Source: Rhizophagus clarus
Taxonomy: Eukaryota; Glomeromycota; Glomeromycetes; Glomerales; Glomeraceae
Assembly (NCBI GenBank): GCA_015698045.1
Contig: BLAL01000011.1
Location: 2,459,217 to 2,523,216, forward strand
Reading direction: 5' to 3'
DNA: 64,000 nucleotides
This document shows positions 12,128-26,585 of this stretch, piece by piece. The notes below the pieces were generated by a model that was given only the letters and a program-made list of their open reading frames with translations, searched no databases and was not told the origin of the DNA. The position numbers and the translations under genes were made by a program. Position 1 is the first letter of the stretch. Every line of letters starts with the position of its first letter.

Positions 12128-12902
12128 TCAACATATAACACATTTGGCAGACTTAGTTCTTCTTTTGTAATTTTCGATATACTTGAGTTGTCTGTTATTA
12201 ATAGCTCCTCTACGTCGCTGGCGAATAAATGATACACTGTCAAGAGGAGACATACCAGACTCAATCAATGCAATTGCTACTAATACAGGAGCACTAAGGA
12301 AAAAAAGGTTCAGTAGGGTTAGTTATAATGTTGACTAAGCTGACTAACTTTAAATTCGACAATTTATAATTTCTTACCGTCCAAGTCCAGCTACACAATG
12401 GCAAGCGATTGCGGGCCTATCATCATTGTCATCGCAACAGAATCGAGTTTGAACAAGATCAAGCCATTCATTAACAATTTGTGATGGTGGAGCATCGCCA
12501 TCACCAAACACCCAGTCCTAGTACAAATAAATGATTAAATTAATAAATCATTAATGTAAATAGGTAAATTTAATGAATATATTTATTTACATGGACTTTG
12601 ATTCCACGAGCTAAAAGAGGATCGGTGTTATAAGTTGGATCGCAAACACGGACAACATCAGTTACGTTGTACCGTTCGAATTCCTAAAAAATGCTCAAAC
12701 ATTAAGAGTAATGAAAATAAAACCAAAAAAAAAATGTAAGTATCGTCTTTACCTGAATATACAGGTTTAGATTATTGTTTGATGGAGCGTCTGCGATCAA
12801 GAAACGAAGATGATTGTACTCAATGAGTGTTGGAGGATTAATGGGTGACCGTTGTCCGGCTAAAATAGGGCCGGAATTTCGACTACTTCGCATTGCTGGC
12901 AT
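12128..12902 (-). CDS. PRL-type (PTP4A) dual-specificity protein tyrosine phosphatase
   Basis: Four exons read leftwards. The protein opens with a short basic leader, then [20 protein letters not shown]. The WPD-loop region is [14 protein letters not shown], and the catalytic loop [15 protein letters not shown] is identical in layout to PRL phosphatases, with Cys nucleophile and Arg of CX5R present. The C-terminus is basic ([10 protein letters not shown]) followed by the CaaX box CVIC, predicting prenylation and attachment to the inner face of the plasma membrane or endosomes. PRLs regulate growth signalling and Mg2+ transporters in animals; the fungal role is inferred. Start could be 12902 or the next ATG at 12893. 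Confidence 0.92.
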
Positions 12903-14574
12903 GAGGCTCAAATTATTTTCTTTTATTTTTTTTTTTTATAGTTGGGTTTTTCTTCGAATTTGAATGTTGAGTCCGAGGGAAACTTCCTTTAAATCGAGTG
13001 ATAAGTCTATAAATCTTGAGTGCGACCGAACGGTGATAAGTTGAATGAATTGTACTTCTTTTTCTCTGGATATAAGTAATCGTTCACATATTTCAATGAA
13101 GGATGGTAGATAAGCGAATGACTGTTTAACAATCTATTTATTACAAAATTAATAATTTAACAAAATTTGTTCTTCCTCGAATTCCCTGATTCATAGGAAA
13201 TACCCAAAAGGAACCCTTATGCTTACTATGTTTTAATATATTATTTATATATCGCTAATCCAATTCGCCGTAGGCGACTTATAAAATTAAAAAAACAAAA
13301 GCTTTGCACCGGCTTTGAAAAACATAAAAAGCTTGCAAGCAAAAAAATTTTGTTTTTTCTACTAGATGCAAATGACTCACCTCAAATAAAATAATAATAT
13401 AAAACTCTATACAAGTTCAAGGGTAATTAAATAATCTACAGGTTAAAAAAGATGACAACCTAGGCGGGGAAGGAAAGAAACGCGACGACTTAGCGGCTGG
13501 CTCGAACGAAAAAGTTCTCAAAAGCTAGCCAGGGTCAAACATAGCAGTTGCAGAGGAAGCTGCGGGATTCAACTTGATGGCACAGAATTGGGTAAAGACG
13601 AGAAGTTTGATCAGTATAGTTAAAAGGATAAAGAGTATCTATCCTAAATCTATGCTTGACAAATTCCCTAGTAGCTTTAGGTTGAGATAAAAAACTATTA
13701 ACAAGACAAAAATTTTAGGGGAAATTCAGAAAAAAAATTCTGGTTTGTATTGAAGTAAGAGGAACCCACAAGGAAAAAAAAAATTTTTTTTTTTTGCATT
13801 AAAAATTTTTTTTTTGTATTTACTTGTTTGCTCATTTTCATCACAGTTTATCATATTATCATATTATATGATTGGTGGCGTTTGAGTAAATTCCACATAT
13901 GCTATAAAAAGGAGTTGTTTAAAAATATAATATTCTGATATCACACAACTGGCGTTCTATACTGCGTTCTCAGCCCAAATTTCACTCGTGTACCAATAAT
14001 CGTTTCCTCAAATTACCAAAATTATCTTCCATATCACCATATTATTCTATGACTGGTTTGGATTTATTTAAAAAATATTTATTTTTTTTTTTTTACAGTA
14101 TCATTAACAATAGTCATAGTGACTACTAAAACAGTCCTATTATCGACCGTTTTATGCCGCTAACTTTTACATTTGATACAATATAAATTATGATTGATAA
14201 TCATACAAAAATACAATAGAAATGTGAAATACAATTATAAGATAAAAAAGATTTTTTTTTGGAAAGATATTTAAAGATGATATCATAGATTTATTAGATA
14301 AATAGATAAAGTCAATAAATAAAATATTTATGCTATAATCAATTTACCATTTCCTTTTGAAGTATTTTAAACGTGAACTAATAATTCTTAAAATGATGTG
14401 TTGTTGGGTTGTTTGTTAAAAAAATTATTAATCAATAATATTATCTAAATTACTTTCAACGAGGTCAGCTGATTAAGTAATCCTTATATAGTCATGTATC
14501 ATGGTCACACAAATTAAATTTTACGATTGGTCTTTATAAGAAAAAATTCACTTTTCATTAAAAAAAAAAAAAAA
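12903..14574. other. 1.7-kb intergenic region with a less AT-rich, partly open patch
   Basis: Most is AT-rich spacer. 13,250-13,350 and 13,440-13,690 are noticeably richer in GC. In the second patch two overlapping plus-strand frames stay open: about 13,464-13,613, and 13,529-13,690 ending FPSSFRLR. Neither shows a start codon, splice support or a domain I recognise. It may be a degraded coding or transposon segment, or an RNA gene. A TATAAAAAG box lies near 13,902, upstream of sequence without a clear ORF. Confidence 0.35.
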
Positions 14575-15694
14575 ATGCCCAGACCGGTTGACCTTGTCGT
14601 TGTAGGTCTTGGAAACCCAGAACCTGAATACGCTACAACACGTCATAATGGTTGTGTTTGTATTCCTTGAATGTTTGCAAGTTAGTAATACCTTTTTTCC
14701 AGTTAAGTCAACTAATTAATTGAATCTAACGTTTTTGGATCACTTGTTTATTTTTTTAGCTGGATATATTTTTATTGACTATCTGGCAAATGCAATAGCA
14801 CTTGCTCAAGGACTGACTGAGAATCCTCCAAGATTTTATCGACGATTAGATCTATCTGGTAAATGTTTATTTACACGCAGTTAATTTAACTTCAAGATAA
14901 TTAATATTCATTGATATAGCTGATGTACGAGATACATTATTCACCTGTGAAAATGGTTCCATTACGGTATGTGGCTTGAAAAAATAAATGAGAAAAAAAT
15001 GTATCTTATTCTAATTGATTTTTTTTTTTTATATAGAATTCGTTCAGGGTTATTCTGATAAAACCACTGACGGCCATGAATGAGTCTGGCAACGCCGTGC
15101 AAAAAGTTTTGCAACATTTTTCAGTTAATGACACTAAAAAGCTTATAGTCGCGGCCGATGATTTAAATACTTTACCAGGAACATTAATGATTCAAAGTTT
15201 GTGATCTAAGATTTATTATGTTATTGGATTGCATAATTTTTATCCGATCGTAATTCAAAAATTCATTTTTTAATTTAACATTAAAAGGTGGGGGAGATTT
15301 GTCAGCCATGAAAGGTCATAAGGGATTAGAAAACATTGTGTCAAAAATTGGGACAGAATTTACTAGGTATAAATCAAAATTTGAAAGGATTTAGTAAACA
15401 TATAATTGATAATACTTTTAATATTTAAAAATTAGATTTCGATTGGGTATTGGTCGTCCGACTTCTAAAACAACAGAAATATCACAGTGGGTTTTAACCC
15501 CTTTTGAGAAAGAAAATCGTGAAATGGATCTCTTCGGCCATCTTCTTCATTTAACAACTCAAGCTTTATATGATTATAGTGGTCATAAAGATTTAAAGAG
15601 AGTTAAAAAGAAATTTGCCCATAATCGAAAATTACCAAATAAATTAACAGAAATGAATAGTTTAGTATTTCCTGTTGATACCCATGGATTTTAA
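14575..15694 (+). CDS. PTH1: Peptidyl-tRNA hydrolase (PTH1 type)
   Basis: Six short exons; the last is about 15435-15694. The fold's conserved stations are all visible: VVGLGNPEPEYATTRHNAG with the catalytic His and tRNA-binding Asn, the loop LIKPLTAMNESGNAV with its Asn, and VAADDLNTLPGTL with the catalytic Asp. GGDLSAMKGHKGLENI and FRLGIGRP then follow in order. The enzyme cleaves the ester bond of peptidyl-tRNAs dropped from ribosomes, recycling tRNA; eukaryotic Pth1 is often mitochondrial. The acceptor before the GG loop (CAA-A/GT) was chosen to keep frame. A Lys-rich C-terminal extension (VKKKFAHNRKLP) is longer than the bacterial protein. Confidence 0.92.
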
Positions 15695-18402
<2,708 letters not shown>

Positions 18403-19355
18403 AAATGAAAGATGAAAAAAAAAATCCGCTTCATCTTGTAAAAAATCCCCAACTAAAAAATCGTAAGGAGTTTGTTTTAAAAACTAATAAAATTGGTTTT
18501 CATATTAATATAAATTACAAAAAAACCCTAGTGTAATTATTGCTTATTGAATTGTAACAAACAAAATAAAAAAAAAAGCAATAGAATAAAAGTAATTGTG
18601 TCAATTTATTATACTTTTTTCAATTAAATCTTGATTTAGTACAGTCTTGTTATCTTAGTTATAAACATCTCATAATGCAATTGAAGCTATTCAAACACTG
18701 ACGGTATAATGAAAAAATTGATTCTGGGCCGTTTATAAACTTTTTAATCTAATCTCTTTATGCTCTTCCATTGAAGCTATATTATTCGTCTGAAAAAAAT
18801 ATATCCACTTCATTCCTATCATGTGACAAAAAAATAGCTCCAACTCCTTTTTCCATTTTATTTACCTTACTTACCTCGTCGACTTGGTTAAAGAAGTTTT
18901 CAAACATCAATTTGAAATATCTAAAACGATTTGGTTCTTAATAGTATCCATAGAAATTCTTGCGTCGAAACTTAATAACGAGACGCCAATCACATTGAAA
19001 AAAAGCACTGCACAAGGTAACCTAGTATCCCAAGTCACACCTTCCATCCTGAGAGTACTGTAAGGATTTAATATATGAAATTTTTAAATTTGATTTTATA
19101 ACAATATACTGATTTTATAAATTATAATATATTAAGGGGAGTTTTAGAGAGTTGGTAAAGTACTTTCTACGCGTTTATTCAACCATAATTCTTGAAAAAT
19201 ATACATGATTATTATACCAAAATTTTAACGAAATATAAAAGTAGTTATAATCCTTTTCGAGCTAGTAAAAACTTTCGGCGAGTTTATTATATGTTCGCGA
19301 TAGATATGCAAATATAGTCCGTCGATCATCATGTGTCATTTTAAATCGCGAAATT
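18403..19355. other. Spacer between eEF1A and the membrane-protein gene
   Basis: It contains the eEF1A 3' UTR and AT-rich sequence. A weak two- to three-exon small-gene model on the minus strand lies inside it and is listed separately. Nothing else was recognised. Confidence 0.4.
18733..19047 (-). CDS. Possible very small spliced gene, unknown
   Basis: A model with exons 19022-19047, then from a TTTTAG acceptor near 18,922 down to a strong GTAAGTAAG donor near 18,875, then from a TTTTTTTCAG acceptor to a stop at 18733, stays in frame. It gives about 42 residues (MEGVTWDTRYFKLMFENFFN start, EEHKEIRLKSL end). The donor GTTACC of the first intron is atypical. If it is ignored, the first ATG instead opens a 46-codon frame. 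The good second intron is the main evidence that something is transcribed. No family recognised. Confidence 0.28.
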
Positions 19356-20379
19356 TTATTCACGTTTTTCTCTATTTATCTGTGCGACTTCTATCAATTT
19401 TCGCAAAGATGAATAAAATAATGGAACACATATAAAATAACCAACCCCTAGAATTAACGCCAACGTTAGAATTAATTTAAACGCTACGCGTGGAACTCCG
19501 AAAGTTAAAGTCTCCAGTACTAAAAAGAAGTATGAATTTCAATATGAATTTTTATGTAAGATAAGTTATAAAAAGACCAAAAGATTAAGAGACAATTAAT
19601 TACCGATATTATATCTTATTGGGCGAAATTCTCTTCCTGGAATATTGGACACCCCTTCGTATTTAGCCCTCACACGGAGCAATTTTTTTGTCGTAGTCAT
19701 AATTTTTTGAGAATTCTTCATAACGAAGGGCGAGTAAACTAATAAATTAATAATTTATATGAAATAATAAACTACTATAGTGACTGAAAAAATATATGAT
19801 GGAGCTTACCGATTGAGTAATTTCCAAATTTTGTCTCTTTTTAAAAATATTTACTGCTTCTTCAAACCCCATTATTTCCAATATGAACGTTGTTGGCGAC
19901 TTTGATATTATTCAATATTTTATCAATAAATTTTCATTTGACATCCCTAACGTGAATACAAGTTGACTTACCGTCGCTGCATAAGATACTCTAGTTTCAT
20001 ATGTATTTCCTTCTTCTAAACCATCAAGAATATACCATTTTTCTTTTTGTCCTGTCTTATTTTGGGTAAATTCGTCAGCATTTATGAAAGGTACTATCCA
20101 TTCATAACGTTGGATAGTATATGGAGGCGTTAGGGTCTAGAATTTAAAGATATTTTATTACTATTTATTCTCATATTATTAAATTACATCCGTTTGCGAA
20201 AGACTCACCACTAAACCTTTTTGTTCACTCCATTCTAAAATTTCTTTGTAAAAATTTTCAGAAATCTTTACAACATTAGAAGTAAAAACTTCTTTTTCAA
20301 TATTTGCTTTAGTTCGTTTAGTAAACAAAAGATATAATATAAAGAACGCGATAAACGTGTTTCCGAACGAAAATTTCAT
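19356..20379 (-). CDS. Type I membrane protein of the secretory pathway, unknown family
   Basis: Five or six exons read leftwards. Residues 1-25 (MKFSFGNTFIAFFILYLLF) form a signal peptide. The luminal part has a beta-sandwich-like stretch (TLTPPYTIQRYEWIVPFINA, then WYILDGLEEGNTYETRVSY), whose G-L-x-x-G-x-x-Y-x-x-R-V ending resembles a fibronectin type III repeat. Near the C-terminus one hydrophobic helix (KLILTLALILGVGYFICVPL) is followed by a basic cytosolic tail ending INREKRE. One acceptor (ATGAAG before NSQKIM) was selected because the nearer TTATTAG breaks the frame. Topology is seen directly; function is unknown, and the FN3 reading is tentative. Confidence 0.68.
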
Positions 20380-20540
20380 TTTTTAAAAAAAAGCTAATCC
20401 CGCCTTGTAACTACGTTAATTAACTTCATATACCAATTTTGGAACTCGGTTTGTATTATTTGTGCGTCGGTTTCGTCCGCAGCAATAAAGATAATCAATC
20501 ACTCAAAAGCTATCATTTGATTTTGAAAGGTTTACTGAGA

Positions 20541-22640
20541 ATGCCCAATTCACTTCCACCACCAATATCCGATGATATAATTTCGACAATTGGTAATACA
20601 CCAATAGTTCGAATAAACTCAATATCAACATTAGTTCCTTCGTTTGATTTAACGAACGTTGAAATATTGGCTAAATTAGAATATTTGAACCCATTATCTG
20701 GAAGTATTAAAGATAGGGTTGCTAAAAGGATATTAGAAGGTATATTCATTTTATTAATATTTAACATATTTGAATTTATCAAATAATTTGTTTTTTTTAT
20801 GTAAGATGCTGAAAAGGAAAACAAAATTAAAACTGGTACAACTTTATTAATACCTACAAGTGGAAATTTGGGTATGTTAATTATTTAACATGATTTGAAC
20901 TACTTTTACTTAATATATATACTTGATCGAGTAGAATAATATATTTTGATTACATCATCATTGAAAATGGGATTTAATATTTACTTAAATAGGCGTTAGT
21001 ATTGCAATGTTAGCTCATAAAAAAGGTTACAAAACGATAGTTCTTGTACCAGAACGTACGACAATAGATCGAATTCATGTTTTAAAAGCATTAGGAGCTG
21101 AAATTATAAGAACACAAAATGAAGTTCATCATGATGCTCCCGAAAGTAATTTTAGTCTGGCTAAAAAATTATCAAGTGAAATTACGAATTCGATTGTAGT
21201 TGATGAGGTAAATTACAACAAAATACATTTTTCTTCCTTTTACTTTCTTCTTTTTTGATGAAAATTTTAACTTAGCGAGTGATTTTTTTAGTTAAATAGT
21301 CAAAGTAATTATAATGTACATTTTGAAGAAACTGCCGAAGAAATTTATACTCAAGTTGAAGGAAAATTAGATGTGCTTGTAGTTGGTGTGGAATCAGGAG
21401 GTATGTAACTTTATTTTACTTTCCGTACAAAAAGTTATATATTAAAGAAAAAAGGATTATTTTTAGCCACGATTACTGGACTTGCAAGGAATCTAAAATC
21501 TCGCATACCTGGATTGAAGGTACATTTTATGAACATTAGGAAGATGTAGGAAAAATCTATTTATTTTATCATCACGTGAACAGGTAATTGCCGTCGAACC
21601 TCAACATTCAAGAATACAAGATAATATGCCCATTAATCCATCATCAATAAAGGTAATTATCAATTAAGAGTTCAACAAGATACATAACTTTTTACGAATT
21701 ATATTGCGTTCTTATAGGAACGAAAGGTTGAAGATATTGGAAACAATTTTACGCCGCCTATGTTGGATAGGTCTTTGATTGACCATTGGATTAAAGTTGA
21801 TGATCAAGAATCTTTTGCCATGTCAAGAAAATTAATTAAAAATGGATTATTAGCAGGTACATATAAAAAAGGAATTCTTAAAAAACTTTTTACACAGAGG
21901 TTGTATAAATTTCGTTATGATAGGACCATCCTCTGGAACTGTTGTGAGTGCTGCTTTATCATATGTAAAACATCGATCTACAGCACACGAGGATTCGATA
22001 CGGATTCTTTGCGTATTGAATGATACTGCGCGAAATTATGGTACTACTTTATTGTCAGATGAATGGCTTTTGGATAATGATTTGATGGACAGTGAGATGG
22101 TCCGAAAACTCGAATATCAAAAAATCGAAAAATATAGAGCTGTATGTAAAAAAAATTTTTTACAATACTCTTTATTAGCTAAAATTAATAATCTATTTTT
22201 TTTTTTTTAAGGCAAGTGTGGAAGATTTACAACTTCCGGCCGCAGTAACAATTTCACCGAACGCAACAATATCACATGCAATCGAATTAATGTTAGATAG
22301 AGAATATTCCCAATTGCCGGTAATAGATTCACATAAAAAATTAATTGGCTATGTTTCCTTAACGTCATTGCAAACTCATTTAGAAGTAGGAGGAGCAACA
22401 TTAAAAGAACCAATATCTGAATGGATGTTTTCTTTTGGTGGAAATAAAAATGGTAATTCTAAAAGAAAACGTTATCAGTTAATTACACCTGATACTCCTT
22501 TATCCGAATTAGCTAAATTTTTTGAAAAACATAGCTTTGCTGTTGTAACTGATTCTGAAAGAAAATGGTGTTTGGGTGTTGCTACAAAATATGACCTAAT
22601 TAACTTCTTAAACCATAGAAATTCTAGTGCTTTCTCTTAA
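20541..22640 (+). CDS. Cystathionine beta-synthase-like PLP enzyme with C-terminal CBS domains, divergent active-site loops
   Basis: At least nine exons. The N-terminal half is a fold-type II PLP enzyme. SGSIKDRVAKRI carries the PLP lysine, PTSGNLG matches the Asn loop (usually PTSGNTG), and the order of ALGAEIIRT, DRSLIDHWIKV and LLSDEWLLDNDL is as in CBS. The C-terminal ~130 residues are a Bateman pair (ATISHAIELMLDREYSQLPV ... TPLSELAKFFEKHSFAVVTD). CBS condenses serine and homocysteine. However, the phosphate loop normally GTGGT reads ESGAT, the YNN-type segment is altered, and GGSSGSA reads GPSSGTV. It may be a diverged paralogue. There is no N-terminal haem module, as in yeast. Start 20541 is chosen over an upstream Met because the leader there is unlike the family. 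Confidence 0.85.
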
Positions 22641-22767
22641 TTGTTGTTTAAAGAAATTTTTTAAAATAAACATATTTATTTTATTTAGTAACGTGACCGA
22701 CTTTTCATTGGTCGATAAAAATGATTTTAAAATTTAGTTTTTGAAACTTAAAGCTCTGAATCTTAGA

Positions 22768-23637
22768 ATGCTTTCACGACTCGTACGAGAGCATAACCAA
22801 AAGCAACAAGCTGTAAGGCGCAATAATGGTGCGTATTTGTAATATTACCACGCCATATTTTATACTTGAAGACTTACAGTATTTTAAACCAGAACAACTT
22901 AGGAAGGAAGCTGTACAGGCTGTGAGTGAGGTGACAGATTCTTTGGCTGATACTTTAAACGAAAGGTATGTGCGCATGTTATTTGGTAATGATCTCTTTA
23001 AAAACGTATACTGATAAGAATTTCCATATACTCAAAATTTTATCTTTTTTCCTCATAAAAGGTATGCACTGTTTATGCTTATTTGATTGCGTCTGATCAG
23101 GATACGGAGAATAATAATGGATTATTATTTGCATTTCAACTCTATTAAAAAATATAATTTTATTTTATTTTTTTTTTTTTAAAAAAAAAAATCCAAGAGT
23201 CTCGACTATACTCAAAACTCAGCGAGAAATTGAGTCCGAAGCCAGAAAGTTATCTGCTCAATCAGTTAAATACGCAAAACAAACAAAACAATGGCTGAGC
23301 ATGTTGGAAGGATTTAATTCAGCTTTAAAGGTTTGGTTTCTTTTTTGTTTTCTATTTGAATTAAAATATGTATATTAAAACTATGGTTTATCTTTTATAC
23401 AAAGGAATTAGGCGATGTTCAAAACTGGGCTGAAGTAATAGAGAAAGATATGAGAGAAATCACAACAACTTTGGAATTTGTTCATAAAGGTTTGCCAAAA
23501 AAGAATTTTGTTCTTAATCACAGTCTAGAATTCATAATAAAAAATTTTTTCTTTTAGGAACGATGGAAGGTCAGACGATGACTGCGGAATTATCGTCATC
23601 AAGCATGACAGTATCGGGAGACAATAAAACTAATTAA
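22768..23637 (+). CDS. BLOC1S1: BLOC-1 complex subunit 1 (GCN5L1/Bls1-like)
   Basis: Five exons, the first 22768-22828. The product starts MLSRLVREHNQKQQ and contains KTQREIESEARKLSAQSVKY, AKQTKQWLSMLEGFNSALKE and LGDVQNWAEVIEKDMREITT. These line up with the animal protein at matching positions. It is a small coiled-coil subunit of the BLOC-1 complex that acts in endosome-to-lysosome/vacuole traffic (in animals also linked to mitochondrial acetylation). Intron 1 is only about 43 bp, with an unusual GAAG acceptor chosen for frame. The C-terminal 25 residues are Ser/Thr-rich and poorly conserved. Confidence 0.87.
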
Positions 23638-24404
23638 GGAACTTTTTTTTAACCCAAATTAAAATATATATAAACTTTGATCTTGTTGATAATTTATTTC
23701 GAGTTAGATGAAAATTTGTAATTACAGATGTTATGAGTAATATTAATAAACAGCCGCCACGTTGTAAGAATAAAAAAAGATTTTTTCGCGTCTGTCAACA
23801 ACATGTATCGGTTATGTGCAAAATTAAACAATAAGGCGCGGTGATATTAAAAGATATCAATCAAATTGATCAAACTTTATTTAGAATGTCGTCTTTGTCT
23901 TCCTCCAAACTTAATTTTTTTTTTATGAAACATTAACCTGTTATGTATAAATGCTTGTCTTACGTTACCCAATTGAAAATACAATAGCGTATCAGAAAAT
24001 TTGATTATCTATTGTATCTTTTTTTTTTTTCACTTTCGGGTGTAAAAAAAAATAAATATTATCGTGTGAACTTTTTTTAACTTTTGCGGGGGTAATATTA
24101 ATATACGGAAATGAGTTGCGATATTACGATAAATTGAATATATGGACTATAATAAAAAAAATTCCTTACTCAATAATTCTTTTATTCGTCATTTGTGGAC
24201 CACCATTAAAATAAATCATTTATTCCATGAATATTTATGGTTAAATCCCCTCGTTTTTTTCTATCATTTTATTTGTATAATTTATTATTTAGAATTAAAA
24301 GATGCTCTGCCCAATAACGTAATCAGGATCTGAGATTTCCCACTTTCGGTTCGGGGCTGTAAGAGAGATATATAAATACTTTTTCGCCATCTTTTTTTTG
24401 TGTT

Positions 24405-24449
<45 letters not shown>

Positions 24450-24574
24450 TAAATATACATCAAATGTGAAATTATTATAGTAAAAAATTGAACCAATTTT
24501 TATTTAAAATCGTTAATAATTATTTTTGAAAAAGACCAACAGCTTCCCGCATAACGTATTGAATAATAATAAGG
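23638..24574. other. Intergenic region upstream of the CBM48 gene
   Basis: AT-rich, with a long T run followed immediately by a long A run (about 24,401-24,450) that could fold into a hairpin. A TATATAAATA box lies at about 24,369. The frame at 24142-24333 lacks a domain or splice support and is not called. Confidence 0.45.
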
Positions 24575-25629
24575 ATGACAAATAATTTAAGACCAAGTTA
24601 TTTGGTAGATACACTTCTCACCTTGTTCTTAAAAATAGTATTAGCAATATTATTAAAAATATTACATATCATTAAAGGAGAGAATTTTAAAGTAACAAAA
24701 GTTGAGATTACTATTAAGAAAGCAAACGAAGAAAAGCAATACACCCATATATTAGATGCATCAAAAGATAGAGCAATTAAAAAAGATTTAATCAATGAAC
24801 CAGATCTTACAAGCAACTCATCCGATATTAATGAAAAACAAATAGTAGCTGAGAAAAAAATGAAAACAAATCTCGTCGCGGGTACTCCATCCGAATTGAA
24901 ACCGGAAGAATTTAAGGATGAAATAATTAATAATAAGAACGATAAATCGGAATATGGTACCGAATCCACACCTGAAATTCAAGAAAAGCGTGAAATTCCT
25001 AGACTTGAAATTGGTTGTCCATTTGAAATGAAAACGTCGCATAATAATAGTAATAATAATAATAATGGATCGGATGTTATGCCGGTTGAGGTAACTAAAT
25101 TATATTTGCATATAAATATATGTACATTGACATTTATGTTTGAATGAATTCTAATATATTGGCCGTAAATTAAGTTTTATTGGAAAAATGGCGGACGAGA
25201 AGTTATAATCACAGGCGATTTTGATAATTGGCAAGGTAATTATTGCATCACGTGATAATTTATTGAAATACGTAATATCCTTATTTATTTATTTTATTTT
25301 AGGCACTCATAAAATGAATTTTAATCCGGTAACTAACAATTTTGTTGCTGTTATTGATATCGATCCTAACAAACAACATGAATTCAAGTTTATTGTTGAT
25401 GGAGATTGGCAACCAAATTGGGATTTGCCAACGCGCAAAGATGAACGTAAATGTTATTTATTATAATTATTTTATATACAATAACGATACAACTCATACT
25501 AATAATACATTATTTATAGATGGAAATATTAACAATATAATCTATGCATTCCCATCTGGCCCATTAAGCCCCGAATATAAAGAATATGCTGGTGAATACT
25601 TGAAAAGACTTTTTGTATTACCTTATTGA
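24575..25629 (+). CDS. Membrane-anchored glycogen-binding protein with C-terminal CBM48 (AMPK-beta type)
   Basis: Four exons (24575-25090, 25175-25235, 25303-25446, 25520-25629) give 276 residues. Residues about 10-36 are a strongly hydrophobic helix (LVDTLLTLFLKIVLAILLKI), without an obvious cleavage site, so likely a membrane anchor. A charged ~130-residue linker follows, including an Asn run. The last ~100 residues are a CBM48: FYWKNGGREVIITGDFDNWQ, then HEFKFIVDGDWQPNWDLPTR and DEHGNINNIIY. The aromatic pair used for glucan binding is present. The layout resembles animal STBD1, which tethers glycogen to membranes but uses a CBM20. It is not a kinase beta subunit, since the ASC domain is missing. 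Confidence 0.85.
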
Positions 25630-26348
25630 AAAAATATAACTAATTTTATTCCATTTATTTGTAGCTCCATCCTTTCAACTCACTGCCGCTTATTAATGTT
25701 TCGTAATATAAAGGTTTCCGGTTTTTGAATCATATTGTTAGTTCCTATTATGTATTATTTTGCAGAGCAAATTGTGTTTACTATTAGTATATCACATTTT
25801 TTTTCCTTTATGAAATGAAGTATCTACCATTTTGTTTACACGACATGTTTAATCTACATTTATATAATTGTAGTTGTATATCTTACTTTTAAATCTTTTT
25901 ATTTATAATCTTCTCTACAATAAATTTATTAATATATTTATGACAATCTATTAATTTAAATCAATACCAAATATATAAGTTACTGTTGATTTTGATTTAC
26001 ATGTGAATTGCATACAATTGCGGGGTAAGGATAATCAGTTTTCCTCCTTAAAATTGTGCGAGTATTAAAATTTCCATGGAATTCAAACATTCTTGTTAAT
26101 TCATTTATTCGGATAAAAGTTTGTTTAAACATAATTTTAATTAGCTAGTTAAGTTTTATAATAAATTAAATAATTAAATTTGAATAAAAATTATATAAAA
26201 TTATTAAATAGTTTAAAAAAACTATTAATAATAATAAAATACAATTAAATGGTATATAAAATTTAATAAATAAAAGCAATTTATATAATTTTTTAAAGAT
26301 TATTAACATAAGATTTTGAACATCCCCCCTATCCTCTAATAATTACAT

Positions 26349-26585
26349 TACCATATTCTCTCAATTTTAAGCACCACTTTTAAGGGAAAATTTTACTAAA
26401 CTTTGGGATGGTGCTTAAATTCGGGAGTTTTTTCGTACTCCATAAAGATATTTTTGCACACCATACTCATTTTAAAATTATAATAAAAATTTAAAGTGGT
26501 GCTTATATTTATTTTTCAAGTTTACTTCTCAAAGTTCGGGTGGTGCTTAAAATCAGGTGGCGCTTAAAATCGGGAGAATACGGTA
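26349..26585. mobile_element. MITE with 29-bp imperfect terminal inverted repeats
   Basis: The left end reads TACCATATTCTCTCAATTTT and continues AAGCACCAC. The reverse complement of the right end reads TACCGTATTCTCCCGATTTT continuing AAGCGCCAC. That is 25 of 29 matches, and all four differences are transitions. Inside, the end motif recurs (GGTGCTTAAA several times) as subterminal repeats. A TA target duplication is possible at the outer edge (TA-CC...GG-TA), pointing to a Tc1/mariner-like mover, but this is not certain. There is no coding capacity. Confidence 0.7.

Noticed and set aside
24142..24333. 63-codon frame upstream of the CBM48 gene
   Set aside because: Hydrophobic AT-driven composition, no splice evidence, no domain.
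24575..25629. AMPK beta subunit
   Set aside because: The CBM48 is followed by the protein end, without the C-terminal ASC domain that binds alpha and gamma subunits, and the N-terminus is a membrane helix.
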